From Rhodanobacter glycinis (GTDB taxonomy: Bacteria; Pseudomonadota; Gammaproteobacteria; Xanthomonadales; Rhodanobacteraceae), in the NCBI RefSeq assembly GCF_006438785.1, contig NZ_RCZB01000005.1, positions 1 through 64,000 of the forward strand: a DNA stretch of 64,000 nt. The letters are read 5' to 3'. Of the stretch, positions 6,137-16,777 are shown one piece after another (within the stretch, counting starts at the first letter, position 1; each line of letters opens with the position of its first letter). The translations under genes and the position numbers were made by a program. The notes beneath the pieces were generated by a model. The model worked only from the letters and a program-made list of their open reading frames with translations. It was not told where the DNA came from and made no database searches.

Positions 6137-7456
6137 TTAGGGGCGTGCGCGATTGAACAGGCGCCGCCAGACCACGTACACCGGCACGCCCGCGGCCATG
6201 ATCAGCGTAACGATGCCGGCATTGCGCGGGTTGTCGCGCGCCGTCATCACCACCACCCATGCCACGCTGCCGATAAACAGCACCGGCAGCCACGGGTAGC
6301 CGGGCACCTTGAAGCTCGCCGTGGCGCCATCGCGGCGGCGATACCAGAACAGTGTGGCGACGCCGACCGCGCAGGCCAGCCAGTCGCCGAACGTGGCGTA
6401 ATCCAGCAATTGTCCGTAATCGACCAACAGCGCCAGTACGATCGCCCAGCCGGACAGCAACAGCAACGCGGTATTCGGCGTGCGATAGCGCGGATGCAAC
6501 CGTGCCACTGCGCGGAAGAACAGCCCGTCCTCGCCCATCACCTGCAGCACTCGCGCGCCGGCGACCAGGGTGATATTGCAGAAGCCCAGCGTGGAAATTG
6601 CGACACCCAGCGCGATCACTTTGGCGCCGAGCGGGCCGAACACCTGCTGCATCACGTCGGCTGCCGGTGCGTGGCTGGCGGCGAGGCCGGCATGGCCGAG
6701 CACGGCCAGATAGGCCACGTTGACCAGCGCGTAGGCGACGATCACCAGCAGCATGCCGAGCGCCAGCGCGCGTGGCAGTGTGCGTTGCGGATCGCGCACC
6801 TCACCGGCCAGGTTGTTGAGATAGGTGAAGCCGGAATACGCGAACAGCACCGGCAACGCCGCACCGATGAAACCGACCCCGCTGCGCGTCGGATCGACAG
6901 CCAGCACCTGGCCGTGGCCGGCACCGGCTAAGAACAGTCCGCACACCACCAGCGCCGCCACCGCCAGCAGCTTGAGCAGGGCGAACAGGTTCTGGATCTG
7001 CGCGCCGAGCCGCAGGCCGAACAGGTTGATGCCGCTGACGAACACCAATGCACCGACCGTCAACGGCAGCGCCATCGACGGCGGCAGGCTGAACATCGCC
7101 GACGCATAGCTGGCGAAGATAGTGGCCACCGCAGCGCTGGAACCGGAATAGATCACCAGCAACATGGTCCAGCCGAACAGGAACCCGGCCAGTGGCCCGA
7201 ATGCCTCGCGCAGATACACATACGTGCCGCCGGCACGCGGCCGACGTGCACCGAGCTCGGCGTAACACAGCGCGCCGATCAAGGTGAGCACACCGGCGCC
7301 GACCCACATCAGCAGCAGCACCAGCCCCGATTCGGTGCGCTGCGCGGCGATGCCCGGGTTGAGGAAGATACCGCCGCCAATGATGCCGCCGACCACTACC
7401 AGGGCGGCATCCCAGGGGCGCAGGCTGCGCACATAGCCTGGCTGGTTGTCGTTCAT
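6137..7456 (-). CDS. APC-superfamily amino acid permease
   Basis: The 439-residue inner-membrane protein has about 12 hydrophobic spans and the family opening WDAALVVVGGIIGGGIFLNPG, which forms the unwound first helix that binds the substrate amino group. It continues with GGTYVYLREAFGPLAGFLFGW and the FAYSGFTYLNNLAGEVRDP segment typical of the LAT/APA branch. It probably exchanges or imports an amino acid by proton or antiport coupling. The specificity is not readable. The ATG at 7456 (MNDNQPGY) is preferred over an upstream in-frame start because family members begin close to the first helix. It lies 51 bp upstream of the hydroxylase pair and may be cotranscribed with it. Confidence 0.9.
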   Translation of the reverse strand: MNDNQPGYVRSLRPWDAALVVVGGIIGGGIFLNPGIAAQRTESGLVLLLMWVGAGVLTLIGALCYAELGARRPRAGGTYVYLREAFGPLAGFLFGWTMLLVIYSGSSAAVATIFASYASAMFSLPPSMALPLTVGALVFVSGINLFGLRLGAQIQNLFALLKLLAVAALVVCGLFLAGAGHGQVLAVDPTRSGVGFIGAALPVLFAYSGFTYLNNLAGEVRDPQRTLPRALALGMLLVIVAYALVNVAYLAVLGHAGLAASHAPAADVMQQVFGPLGAKVIALGVAISTLGFCNITLVAGARVLQVMGEDGLFFRAVARLHPRYRTPNTALLLLSGWAIVLALLVDYGQLLDYATFGDWLACAVGVATLFWYRRRDGATASFKVPGYPWLPVLFIGSVAWVVVMTARDNPRNAGIVTLIMAAGVPVYVVWRRLFNRARP

Positions 7457-7525
7457 GCGGTGGGTCACCAAGGGCGGGAGGCGCAGCATGGCGGGCGTCG
7501 TGCGTGCGGGCAAGCCTGTCGTGCT

Positions 7526-8419
7526 TCAGCCCAGGCGAAACTCGCCGCGGATACCCATGGCGCAGGCGCCGCCGATGCTGATGGCGCCGGTCGTCGCATC
7601 GCGCAGCACCTCGACGTAGCCGTCGCGACCCACCTCGCGTCCCTGGCTCGCGCGATAGCGCAGGCCGTAACCGGAGGGATCGCCGGCCTCAGCCAGGAAG
7701 GCCATGATCGCGGCATTCGCACTGCCGGTGACGGGATCTTCGGGAATGCCATCGGCCGGACAGAATGCGCGCACGGCCATCGCCGCATCGCCCCTCGCAT
7801 CGCTTGTGGACTCGCGGCCGAACACACTGATGCCGACCGCGCCGGTGGCCTGGCTGAGCGCGGCGATCAGTGCCAGATCAGGCTGCAACTGGCGCACGTC
7901 CGCGGCGCTGTGCAGGTCGCAGACGAGCCAGAGCGGCCCGTTGTCGACCAGCCGCATCCGGGCTTGCGCGAGATCGAGGTGCAGGGCCTCGGCCAACTGG
8001 GCACCTTCGTGTGCGTCGACAGTCTGCAGGCGGGCGGGTGGCGCCTGCACATGGATGATCCGTTCGCTGCCGCGACCCTCGACGCGCACGGGCAACAGCC
8101 CGGCAGCGCACTCCTGCACCAGGTCGAACTTGCCGGGCGGCACCAGCGCGGATTCAATCGCGGCATACGCGCTGCCCACGCTGGGGTGGCCGGCGAATGG
8201 CAGCTCCTGACGCGGGGTGAAGATGCGTACGCGGTAGTCCGCGTCGGTGCGGGTCGGCGGCAGCAGGAAGGTGGTTTCGGACAGGTTGGTCCAGCGCGCG
8301 AATGCCTGCATCGTGGCGTCGTCCAGGCCGTCGCCGTCGATCACCACGGCCAGCGCGTTGCCGAGCAGCGGCAGGCGGGAGAATACATCGAGCTGCATGA
8401 AACGGCGGGTGCGGGACAT
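7526..8419 (-). CDS. PhzF-family isomerase/epimerase
   Basis: The 297-residue protein has the two-lobed diaminopimelate-epimerase-like fold of the PhzF family. The N-lobe shows NLSETTFLLPP, with the conserved general-acid/base Glu, and RIFTPRQELPFAGHPSVGSA. The C-lobe shows EDPVTGSANAAIMAFL. Family members isomerise small acids such as dihydro-hydroxyanthranilate, but most, including those outside phenazine clusters, have unknown substrates. No other phenazine gene is present, so a phenazine role is unlikely. The ATG at 8419 (MSRTRRFMQLDVF) is chosen. A second ATG at 8398 is the position closest to the family start. The gene lies 69 bp upstream of the permease on the same strand. Confidence 0.9.
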   Translation of the reverse strand: MSRTRRFMQLDVFSRLPLLGNALAVVIDGDGLDDATMQAFARWTNLSETTFLLPPTRTDADYRVRIFTPRQELPFAGHPSVGSAYAAIESALVPPGKFDLVQECAAGLLPVRVEGRGSERIIHVQAPPARLQTVDAHEGAQLAEALHLDLAQARMRLVDNGPLWLVCDLHSAADVRQLQPDLALIAALSQATGAVGISVFGRESTSDARGDAAMAVRAFCPADGIPEDPVTGSANAAIMAFLAEAGDPSGYGLRYRASQGREVGRDGYVEVLRDATTGAISIGGACAMGIRGEFRLG

Positions 8420-8544
8420 GGCAATTCCGGCTGGGCAATCGCCTGACGATGCCACCCGCAAGCGCCCGTCACAAGTGGGGTGCGCCCGGCCCGCGCGCGC
8501 ACGGTGGGTTGCCGCAAGCGGAGGTTTCGAGGCACCAGCAAGCA

Positions 8545-8574
8545 GGAAGCCGACGCCTTGCGGCGTCGGCTTCC
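8545..8574. terminator. Perfect 13-bp inverted repeat downstream of the sedolisin gene
   Basis: GGAAGCCGACGCC and GGCGTCGGCTTCC flank a TTGC loop. It lies 24 bp past the stop of the minus-strand sedolisin gene. The strength of the stem favours a transcription terminator or 3' mRNA-stabilising hairpin, although no strong T-run follows on that strand. Confidence 0.65.
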
Positions 8575-8598
8575 CGTGCAGCGCGCCCGCAAGGGCGG

Positions 8599-10506
8599 TC
8601 AGAACACGCTGAGGAACACGGCCAGATTGCTCACGTTGAGCGTGCCGATGCCGGCGCCCGGCTCGTATCCGTACTTGCCGGCGTAGAACCAGTTGTCGCC
8701 CGAGCGGATGTCACTGAAGGCCGAGAACGGGCCATAGCCGAAGATGTTCTGCAACGCGTAGACCTGTGGATTCCAGAAGCCCACGCGGCCGTGGGTCGAC
8801 TGCCTCAGCAGGGCGCTGATGCCGTTGAGTTGCGGCGCGACGAAACTGGTGCCACCGGAGAATGTCAGCAGGCCCGGCCCATCCAGCGACGAGACGAGGC
8901 TGTAGCCGGTTTCCGGATCGGCATTCAGCGAAACGTCCGGTTCGTTGCGGCCGCGGTAGTTCGCCGGCAGCGTGTAGTTGATGCCGAACTGCGGGAAAAG
9001 CAGGGTCTGATTCTTCTCGCTCTTGCGGATGCCGCCGGTGAATTTCTGATAGCGCGGCACCGGCCAGAACACGCTCACGCCGCCGCCGCCGCCGACCGAG
9101 AACACCTGATCGGTGATATCCACGCCGAAATTGGTCTGGAAATAGTTGGAGATGTAATCCCAGCCCCAGACGCCTTCCTTGGTGAGCGACGCCGTCGGGC
9201 CACCGCTGAAGCTGTAGGAGAACGGCACGGTGGTGCCGCCCGCGGTGGTGATGAACGGATCGGATCCCGGGGCGTCGGCGGTGAGCGGTGGCGGCACGGG
9301 GTCGGTGAGCAAGCCGCCGAGTGAGCGCACCGTGTCGTAGGCGCCCGAATCACCCGAGGTCGCGAACATCGAGATGCCCTGCGCGGCCGCCTCCAGGAAG
9401 ACCTGGTGGAACGCGCGCAGTTCGTCGGTGAAATCGACGCCGCCGTTGAGCTGCGGGAAGTAGAAGATCTCCGGTGAGCCCCAGCTTACCGACAGGCTGT
9501 CGACCTGGTTGTCGGACACGGCCTGGTTAAACACGTCGAAGAAACCGGCATCGGTATTCGGTGCGTCATACACGATGATGTTCGCCCACGGCGCCACGCC
9601 GCCGGACTGCTCGACATCAAGCGACGTCTCGCCCGAGCCAGCCGGACCGCTGAGCGGTCCGCCGCCGTCCACGTGTACCTGGGTGATCCGGTTGGGTTTC
9701 ACGGGCAGGCCGATCGCGCTCCAGTAGGCGTATGCATCGGCGGGAATGAAGTTCGCCAGGGTGGCGATGCCGATGGTCGAACCCTTGCCGTTCACGCCGA
9801 CCCGGTACAGCGGGTTGATGTTGTAGCGATTGGCCACGTCACCCACGGTGAACTCGCCGGGTGTGCAGGTCGCGGTGGGGTTGCCGGTGCACGCCGGTGT
9901 GGCAGGTGCTGCGCCCTTGGCCAGGGCATTGGCGCTGGGCCCCTGCTGCGGCGGCAGGATCGCCTTGACGTGGTGCGAGTGATAACGCGCCTCGCTGCTC
10001 AGGCCCGAGGCCACCACCAGGGTGCCGGAAAGCGCCGCAGGAACGGTGGGCGTGGCATTCGGTTGATGGAAGGTCGTTCCATCGCTGTTCCGGTAATCAT
10101 GGATCGAGGTATGGAAGGCTGCGTTGAATTGTCCGATCGTGCCGCTGACCTTGATGGCCAGATGGTTCGGCAGAAGCTCGGCCTGAGAGAGCCCCTGCTG
10201 CTTCAGGAATGCCTGGACCCTGGCGATCTCGCCAGCGGTGGCGCCGTAGCGGTCGGCAAATTCCGCGGTGGTGAGAAAACGGTGGAACGCGGGATTGCCG
10301 CGGGTGACCGTGCTGTAGATATATCGTTCGAGCGCGTCCTGATTGTGCAGCCCGAGTACCAGCGTGACGTTCACCGTCTGGCCTGGATTGCTTGCGCCAA
10401 GATCGGCCGGGGCCGAACCATCGGCAGCGAAGCCGACCGTGGCGTAGCCGCAAAGCAGCAGTGCCAGGGAAGTCGCGAGCGACTTGCGATGCAAGTTCTT
10501 GAGCAT
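8599..10506 (-). CDS. Secreted S53-family serine-carboxyl peptidase (sedolisin) with pro-kumamolisin propeptide
   Basis: The 635-residue precursor starts with a signal peptide (MLKNLHRKSLATSLALLLCG..VGFA). The activation prodomain fills roughly residues 30-190 (NPAFHRFLTTAEFADRYG, VQAFLKQQGL). The catalytic domain has GETSLDVEQ, supplying the Glu and Asp of the catalytic set, an oxyanion Asp in ATSGDSGAYD, and the Ser in FSGGTSFVAPQ. Such enzymes are autoprocessed and work extracellularly at acid pH. A GGAG site stands about 8 nt before the ATG at 10506. Glycine-rich substrate-cleft loops (SVGGGGGVSVFW) are typical. It appears monocistronic. Confidence 0.92.
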   Translation of the reverse strand: MLKNLHRKSLATSLALLLCGYATVGFAADGSAPADLGASNPGQTVNVTLVLGLHNQDALERYIYSTVTRGNPAFHRFLTTAEFADRYGATAGEIARVQAFLKQQGLSQAELLPNHLAIKVSGTIGQFNAAFHTSIHDYRNSDGTTFHQPNATPTVPAALSGTLVVASGLSSEARYHSHHVKAILPPQQGPSANALAKGAAPATPACTGNPTATCTPGEFTVGDVANRYNINPLYRVGVNGKGSTIGIATLANFIPADAYAYWSAIGLPVKPNRITQVHVDGGGPLSGPAGSGETSLDVEQSGGVAPWANIIVYDAPNTDAGFFDVFNQAVSDNQVDSLSVSWGSPEIFYFPQLNGGVDFTDELRAFHQVFLEAAAQGISMFATSGDSGAYDTVRSLGGLLTDPVPPPLTADAPGSDPFITTAGGTTVPFSYSFSGGPTASLTKEGVWGWDYISNYFQTNFGVDITDQVFSVGGGGGVSVFWPVPRYQKFTGGIRKSEKNQTLLFPQFGINYTLPANYRGRNEPDVSLNADPETGYSLVSSLDGPGLLTFSGGTSFVAPQLNGISALLRQSTHGRVGFWNPQVYALQNIFGYGPFSAFSDIRSGDNWFYAGKYGYEPGAGIGTLNVSNLAVFLSVF

Positions 10507-10931
10507 GTCTGTTTCTCCAAGGATAGAAGCGGTCGCCACTTGCGGACACCGGCATCACGACGTGATGCCTCGTCTCGTGGCAAACCACGGGCCATGAATC
10601 GAGTCGATCCCCAACACCCAGTCACGGCCCCTGAAGACACTCCGCGCTGGTCGGGCAAGCCTAGACCTGTATGCGCGATCTTGGAAGTACTGGATCGAAC
10701 GAAATTATGTGGCAACACCCACCCGGCACACCGACGCCAGGGGCACTGGCGGGCAACCATGGCATCGCTGGCCAGGGCGCGCCGCCGGATCACGATGCCC
10801 GCGGCATGGGGCCGCACGAATCAGCTTTCGGGTGGCGGCCCGATTTGCGGCACAATAAAAGGGTTGTGCGTCGTGGACAGCCGTTCGCTGGCGCCTGAAT
10901 CCCCCGAATCGAAGCCGCCTCTCCAGACCCC
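10507..10931. other. Divergent intergenic region (sedolisin / fumarase)
   Basis: These 425 bp separate two divergently transcribed genes and should hold both promoters. The only AT-rich patch is CACAATAAAAG at about 10850, roughly 75 bp before the fumarase start, a possible -10 region. No convincing -35 partner, no coding sequence and no repeat were found. Confidence 0.4.
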
Positions 10932-12446
10932 ATGACCATCATCAAGCAAGCCGACCTGATCCAGTCCGTTGCCGACGCGTTGCAATACATCAGCTATTAC
11001 CACCCGGTCGATTACATCAAGGGCCTCGCCGCCGCCTACGAGCGCGAGGAAAGCGCCGCCGCGAAAGATGCGATGGCGCAAATCCTGATCAACTCGCGGA
11101 TGGCCGCCGAAGGCCACCGGCCGCTGTGCCAGGACACCGGCATCGTCACCGTGTTCCTCAAGGTCGGCATGGGCGTGCAGTGGGATGCCACGATGTCGCT
11201 GGAGGACATGGTCAACGAGGGCGTGCGCCGTGCCTACAACGATCCGGACAACAAGCTGCGCGCCAGCATCCTGGCCGACCCGGCCGGCAAGCGCGTCAAC
11301 ACGAAAGACAACACGCCGGCGATCATCAACGTCTCGATCGTGCCGGGCGACAAGCTCGACGTGATCGTGGCGGCCAAGGGTGGCGGTTCGGAGGCGAAAT
11401 CGAAATTCGCCATGCTCAACCCGTCCGATTCGATCGTGGACTGGGTATTGAAGACCGTGCCCACGATGGGCGCCGGCTGGTGTCCGCCGGGCATGCTCGG
11501 CATCGGCATCGGCGGCACCGCCGAAAAGGCGATGCTGATGGCGAAGGAAGCGCTGATGGAGCCGATCGACATCCAGGAGCTGATCGCGCGCGGCCCCGCC
11601 AATCGCGCCGAGGAACTGCGCATCGAACTGTTTGACAAGGTCAACGCGCTGGGCATCGGCGCGCAGGGCCTGGGCGGACTCACCACCGTGCTCGACATCA
11701 AGATCAAGGATTACCCGACCCACGCGGCCAACCTGCCGGTGGCGCTGATCCCCAATTGCGCGGCCACGCGCCACGCACATTTCACCCTGGACGGCAGCGG
11801 CCCGGTGATGCTCGATCCACCGTCGCTGGAAGACTGGCCCAAGCTCACCTACGACGCCTCGAAAGGCCGTCGGGTGAATCTCGATACCGTGACCAAGGGC
11901 GACGTGGCCAGCTGGAAGCCGGGCGAGACGCTGCTGCTCAACGGCAAGTTGCTGACCGGTCGCGACGCCGCGCACAAGCGCATGGTCGAGATGTTGAACA
12001 AGGGCGAGCCGCTGCCGGTCGATTTCAGGGGACGCTTCATCTACTACGTCGGCCCGGTCGATCCGGTGCGTGACGAGGTGGTCGGCCCGGCCGGCCCCAC
12101 CACCGCCACGCGGATGGACAAGTTCACCGAACAGGTGCTTGCCGAAACCGGCCTGCTCGGCATGGTCGGCAAGGCCGAGCGCGGTCCGGCCGCGATCGAG
12201 GCGATCAAGAAACACCGTTCGGTTTATCTGATGGCGGTCGGCGGCGCGGCGTACCTGGTGGCCAAGGCGATCAAGGCGTCGCGCGTGGTCGGCTTTGCCG
12301 ATCTGGGCATGGAGGCGATCTACGAGTTCACCGTGCAGGACATGCCGGTGACCGTGGCCGTCGATTCGCTGGGCAGCTCGGTGCATCAGACCGGTCCACG
12401 CGAATGGCAGGCAAGGATCGGAAAGATCCCCGTCTTTGTTCAATAA
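10932..12446 (+). CDS. fumA: Class I fumarate hydratase (iron-sulfur type)
   Basis: The 504-residue enzyme interconverts fumarate and malate in the TCA cycle using a [4Fe-4S] cluster. The three cluster cysteines lie in family motifs: RPLCQDTGIVTVF near the N-terminus, GAGWCPPGMLGIGIGGT in the middle, and IPNCAATRHAHF further on. The C-terminal beta domain (GRFIYYVGPVDPV, GPAGPTTATRMDKF) is present, so this is the full single-chain form. The length is normal. The ATG has only a weak ribosome site. The gene stands alone between a divergent sedolisin and a GC-rich inverted repeat. The gene name follows the family; it could equally be labelled fumB. Confidence 0.92.
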   Translation: MTIIKQADLIQSVADALQYISYYHPVDYIKGLAAAYEREESAAAKDAMAQILINSRMAAEGHRPLCQDTGIVTVFLKVGMGVQWDATMSLEDMVNEGVRRAYNDPDNKLRASILADPAGKRVNTKDNTPAIINVSIVPGDKLDVIVAAKGGGSEAKSKFAMLNPSDSIVDWVLKTVPTMGAGWCPPGMLGIGIGGTAEKAMLMAKEALMEPIDIQELIARGPANRAEELRIELFDKVNALGIGAQGLGGLTTVLDIKIKDYPTHAANLPVALIPNCAATRHAHFTLDGSGPVMLDPPSLEDWPKLTYDASKGRRVNLDTVTKGDVASWKPGETLLLNGKLLTGRDAAHKRMVEMLNKGEPLPVDFRGRFIYYVGPVDPVRDEVVGPAGPTTATRMDKFTEQVLAETGLLGMVGKAERGPAAIEAIKKHRSVYLMAVGGAAYLVAKAIKASRVVGFADLGMEAIYEFTVQDMPVTVAVDSLGSSVHQTGPREWQARIGKIPVFVQ

Positions 12447-12475
12447 CGATATGCGCGAAGCGCACGCCATTGCCT

Positions 12476-12494
12476 CCTCTCCCCCTGGGAGAGG
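12476..12494. repeat. Short GC-rich inverted repeat after the fumarase gene
   Basis: CCTCTCCC and GGGAGAGG flank a CCT loop about 30 bp after the fumarase stop. The flanking GTGAGGTGAGGGTGCGG resembles the extragenic repeats common in xanthomonads. It may also terminate the fumarase transcript. Confidence 0.55.
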
Positions 12495-12637
12495 AGTGAG
12501 GTGAGGGTGCGGTGCTTGCGAGAAATGTTTTAGAAGTCTAAACGTCCAAACATGAAATCCGGCAAGACCATTGCAATTGTTTTGCCGCAGCGCAACACTG
12601 GTGCGACGTTTTTCCCAGCCATCCATAGCGAATACCC

Positions 12638-15253
12638 GTGAACCCGCCGACCCTCGCACCGTTGTCCGAAGACGCCCCCTGGATCGTAATGAAGTTCGGC
12701 GGCACCAGCGTGGCTACGCTGCCGCGCTGGCAGAACATCCTGGAGCTGGTGGCCAGCCGCCGCGCCGAAGGTGCCCGCGTGCTGGTGGTGGTCTCCGCGC
12801 TGTCCGGTATCACCGACGCGCTCAAGCAGCTGTGCAGACATGGCGATCACGGCCAGCGTGTGGAAGCGGCCAAGGCCATCGTGCAGCGGCACTACGAGCT
12901 GCTCGAGCACATGCAGCTGGCGCTGCCGGACACGCTGAACGATCGGCTCGGAGATCTGTCCAGGCTGGCCGACGATGGTGCCACGGCGCTGGGCGAACTG
13001 GCATGGCAGGCGCAGGTGCAAGCGCACGGCGAGCTGATGTCCAGCGCGCTGGGTGCGGCATTCCTCAGCCACAGCGGGCTGCCCACGCACTGGCTGGATG
13101 CGCGCGAGTGCCTGGCTGCGGTCGCGCTGCCGAACCAGAACGAACGCACCCGGCTGCTGTCGGCCATGGTCGAGGCGAAACCCGACCCCGCCTTGAACGC
13201 ACGACTCGCCGCGCTCGGCGAGGTATTCATCACGCAAGGGTTCATCGCCCGCGAAAGCAAAGGCCGCACGGTGCTGCTGGGCCGCGGCGGCTCCGATACC
13301 TCGGCCGCGTATTTCGGCGCGCTGTTGAAGGCGCAGCGGGTGGAGATCTGGACCGACGTGGCCGGCATGTTCACCGCCAACCCGCGCCAGGTGCCCGGCG
13401 CGCGCCTGCTGCAGCGGCTGGACTACGAGGAGGCGCAGGAAATCGCCTCCACCGGCGCCAAGGTGCTGCATCCGCGTTGCCTGTCGCCGTTGCGTGAACC
13501 GCGCGTGCCGCTGCTGATCAAGGACACCAACCGGCCGGAACTCGATGGCACCGTGATCGGTCCCGAGATTCGCGCGCACGCGCCCAGCGTCAAGGCGATC
13601 AGCGCGCGCAAGGGCATCACCCTGGTGTCGATGGAGTCGGTCGGCATGTGGCAGCAGGTCGGTTTCCTCGCCGATGTGTTCGCGCATTTCAAACAGCACG
13701 GGCTATCCGTGGATCTGATCGGCTCGGCCGAGACCAACGTCACGGTGTCGCTCGACCCCACCGAGAACCTGCTCGACTCCGACGCGATCGCCGCGCTGGC
13801 CACCGATCTTGCGAAGGTGTGCCGGGTCAAGGTGATCGCGCCGTGCGCGGCGATCACCCTGGTCGGCCGCGGCATGCGCTCGCTGCTGCACACGCTGTCC
13901 GGCGTGCTGGCCGAGTTCGGCCAGTTGCGCGTGCACATGATTTCGCAATCGTCGAACAACTTGAACCTCACCTTCGTGGTGGACGAGGAAGTGGTCGATG
14001 CGCTGCTGCCGCACCTGCATGATTTGCTGATCGCCGCCGGTGCGTTACGCACTGACGACAGCGCGTTGTTCGGTCCGAGCTGGCAGACGCTGTACGGCAC
14101 GGGCGAAGCGCCTGGTGCGGTCGCCGCGTGGTGGCGCGACGCGCAGCGGCAACAGCTGCTGGAGCTGGCGGCCGAGACCACGCCGCGCTACGTCTACCAC
14201 CTGCCCACGGTACGCCAGCAGGCGCGCGCGCTGAAGTCGCTGGCTGCGGTGGATCGGCTGCACTACGCGGTGAAGGCGAATACCCATCCGGCGATCCTGC
14301 ACGTACTGGCGGCAGAAGGCTTCGCGTTCGAATGCGTCTCGCCGGGCGAGCTGAAAGCGGTTGGTGCGATCGTGCCGGAAGCTACGCCATTGCTGTTCAC
14401 GCCGAACTTCGCGCCGCGCGAAGACTACGTTTACGCGCTGGGCACCCGCGCCACCATCACGCTCGACGCGCTGCACCCGTTGAAGCACTGGGGCGAGCTG
14501 TTCCGCGGTCGCGAGATCGTGCTGCGGATGGATCTGGGCCGTGGCCTGGGCCATCACGAAAAGGTGCGCACGGGCGGTAGCGGCAGCAAGTTCGGCCTGC
14601 CACTGGACCAGCTGGCCGCATTCCTGCAACTGGCCGATGCGCATGGCGCCACGGTGCGCGGCCTGCATGCCCATCTGGGTTCGGGCGTGCTCGATGCCAG
14701 CCATTGGGGCGAGGTATATGTGCAACTGGCCAGCCTGGCCGAACGCATCGGAAGCGTGGCGTTCCTCAATATCGGCGGTGGCCTCGGCGTGCCGTCGCAT
14801 CCGGGCGAGGCGCCGCTGGACATGGTCGAACTCGACCGGGTGCTGCGCGAGGTCAAGGCCGCCTATCCGCAATATCAGTTGTGGATGGAGCCGGGTCGTT
14901 ACCTGGTCGCCGACGCCGGCGTGTTGCTGGCGCGCGCGACCCAGCAGAAAGACAAGGGCGCGTTCAGCTATCTCGGCATCGACACCGGCATGAACAGCCT
15001 GATCCGTCCCGCGCTGTACGACGCCTGGCACGAGATCGTCAACCTGAGCCGGCTGGACGAACCAGCCACCGCGCTGTATCAGGTGGTCGGCCCGATCTGC
15101 GAGAGTGGCGATGTGCTGGGTACCGACCGCCGTCTGCCCGAGGCGCAGGAGGGCGACGTGATCCTGATCGCGCAGGCAGGTGCCTACGGCAAGGTGATGT
15201 CGTCGCATTACAACCTGCGCGACGAGGCCGACGAAGTGGTGATCGACGCCTGA
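12638..15253 (+). CDS. lysAC: Bifunctional aspartate kinase / diaminopimelate decarboxylase
   Basis: The 871-residue fusion joins the first and last steps of lysine synthesis. Residues 1-465 are aspartokinase: MKFGGTSV substrate/ATP motif, a GRGGSDTSAAYFGALL segment, and two C-terminal ACT domains (SARKGITLVSME.., VDLIGSAETNVTVSL) that normally bind feedback amino acids. From about 480 it is LysA, a fold-III PLP enzyme, with the PLP lysine in YAVKANTHP (near 546), HAHLGSG, the phosphate-binding glycines NIGGGLGVP, EPGRYLV and the C-terminal GAYGKVMSSHYN. Such fusions are known from Xanthomonadales. Translation starts at a GTG. The 190-bp upstream region has an AGAAGTCTAAACGTCC patch of unknown role. 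Confidence 0.93.
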   Translation: MNPPTLAPLSEDAPWIVMKFGGTSVATLPRWQNILELVASRRAEGARVLVVVSALSGITDALKQLCRHGDHGQRVEAAKAIVQRHYELLEHMQLALPDTLNDRLGDLSRLADDGATALGELAWQAQVQAHGELMSSALGAAFLSHSGLPTHWLDARECLAAVALPNQNERTRLLSAMVEAKPDPALNARLAALGEVFITQGFIARESKGRTVLLGRGGSDTSAAYFGALLKAQRVEIWTDVAGMFTANPRQVPGARLLQRLDYEEAQEIASTGAKVLHPRCLSPLREPRVPLLIKDTNRPELDGTVIGPEIRAHAPSVKAISARKGITLVSMESVGMWQQVGFLADVFAHFKQHGLSVDLIGSAETNVTVSLDPTENLLDSDAIAALATDLAKVCRVKVIAPCAAITLVGRGMRSLLHTLSGVLAEFGQLRVHMISQSSNNLNLTFVVDEEVVDALLPHLHDLLIAAGALRTDDSALFGPSWQTLYGTGEAPGAVAAWWRDAQRQQLLELAAETTPRYVYHLPTVRQQARALKSLAAVDRLHYAVKANTHPAILHVLAAEGFAFECVSPGELKAVGAIVPEATPLLFTPNFAPREDYVYALGTRATITLDALHPLKHWGELFRGREIVLRMDLGRGLGHHEKVRTGGSGSKFGLPLDQLAAFLQLADAHGATVRGLHAHLGSGVLDASHWGEVYVQLASLAERIGSVAFLNIGGGLGVPSHPGEAPLDMVELDRVLREVKAAYPQYQLWMEPGRYLVADAGVLLARATQQKDKGAFSYLGIDTGMNSLIRPALYDAWHEIVNLSRLDEPATALYQVVGPICESGDVLGTDRRLPEAQEGDVILIAQAGAYGKVMSSHYNLRDEADEVVIDA

Positions 15254-15406
15254 TCCGGAGCTCGCCTGTTCAAGGGTGCGGGCGCGGTGAAAATCACGGG
15301 ATCGTCGTCTGACCCGCCATTTGGCCGCAGAAAGCCATCGAACCGGCACCGCTCGAAGCTAGAATCAGCCTGTTCGCTCCCGATGAAGCGGGCGATGGAG
15401 AAAGAT

Positions 15407-16776
<1,370 letters not shown>

Positions 16777-16777
<1 letters not shown>

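Noticed and set aside
12447..12637. Lysine riboswitch before the AK-LysA gene
   Set aside because: The 190-bp gap is too short and lacks the five-helix junction sequences; only a short hairpin is present.
10821..12659. 612-codon minus-strand frame opposite fumarase
   Set aside because: It has no recognisable domains, and the other strand encodes an intact class I fumarase with all cluster cysteines.
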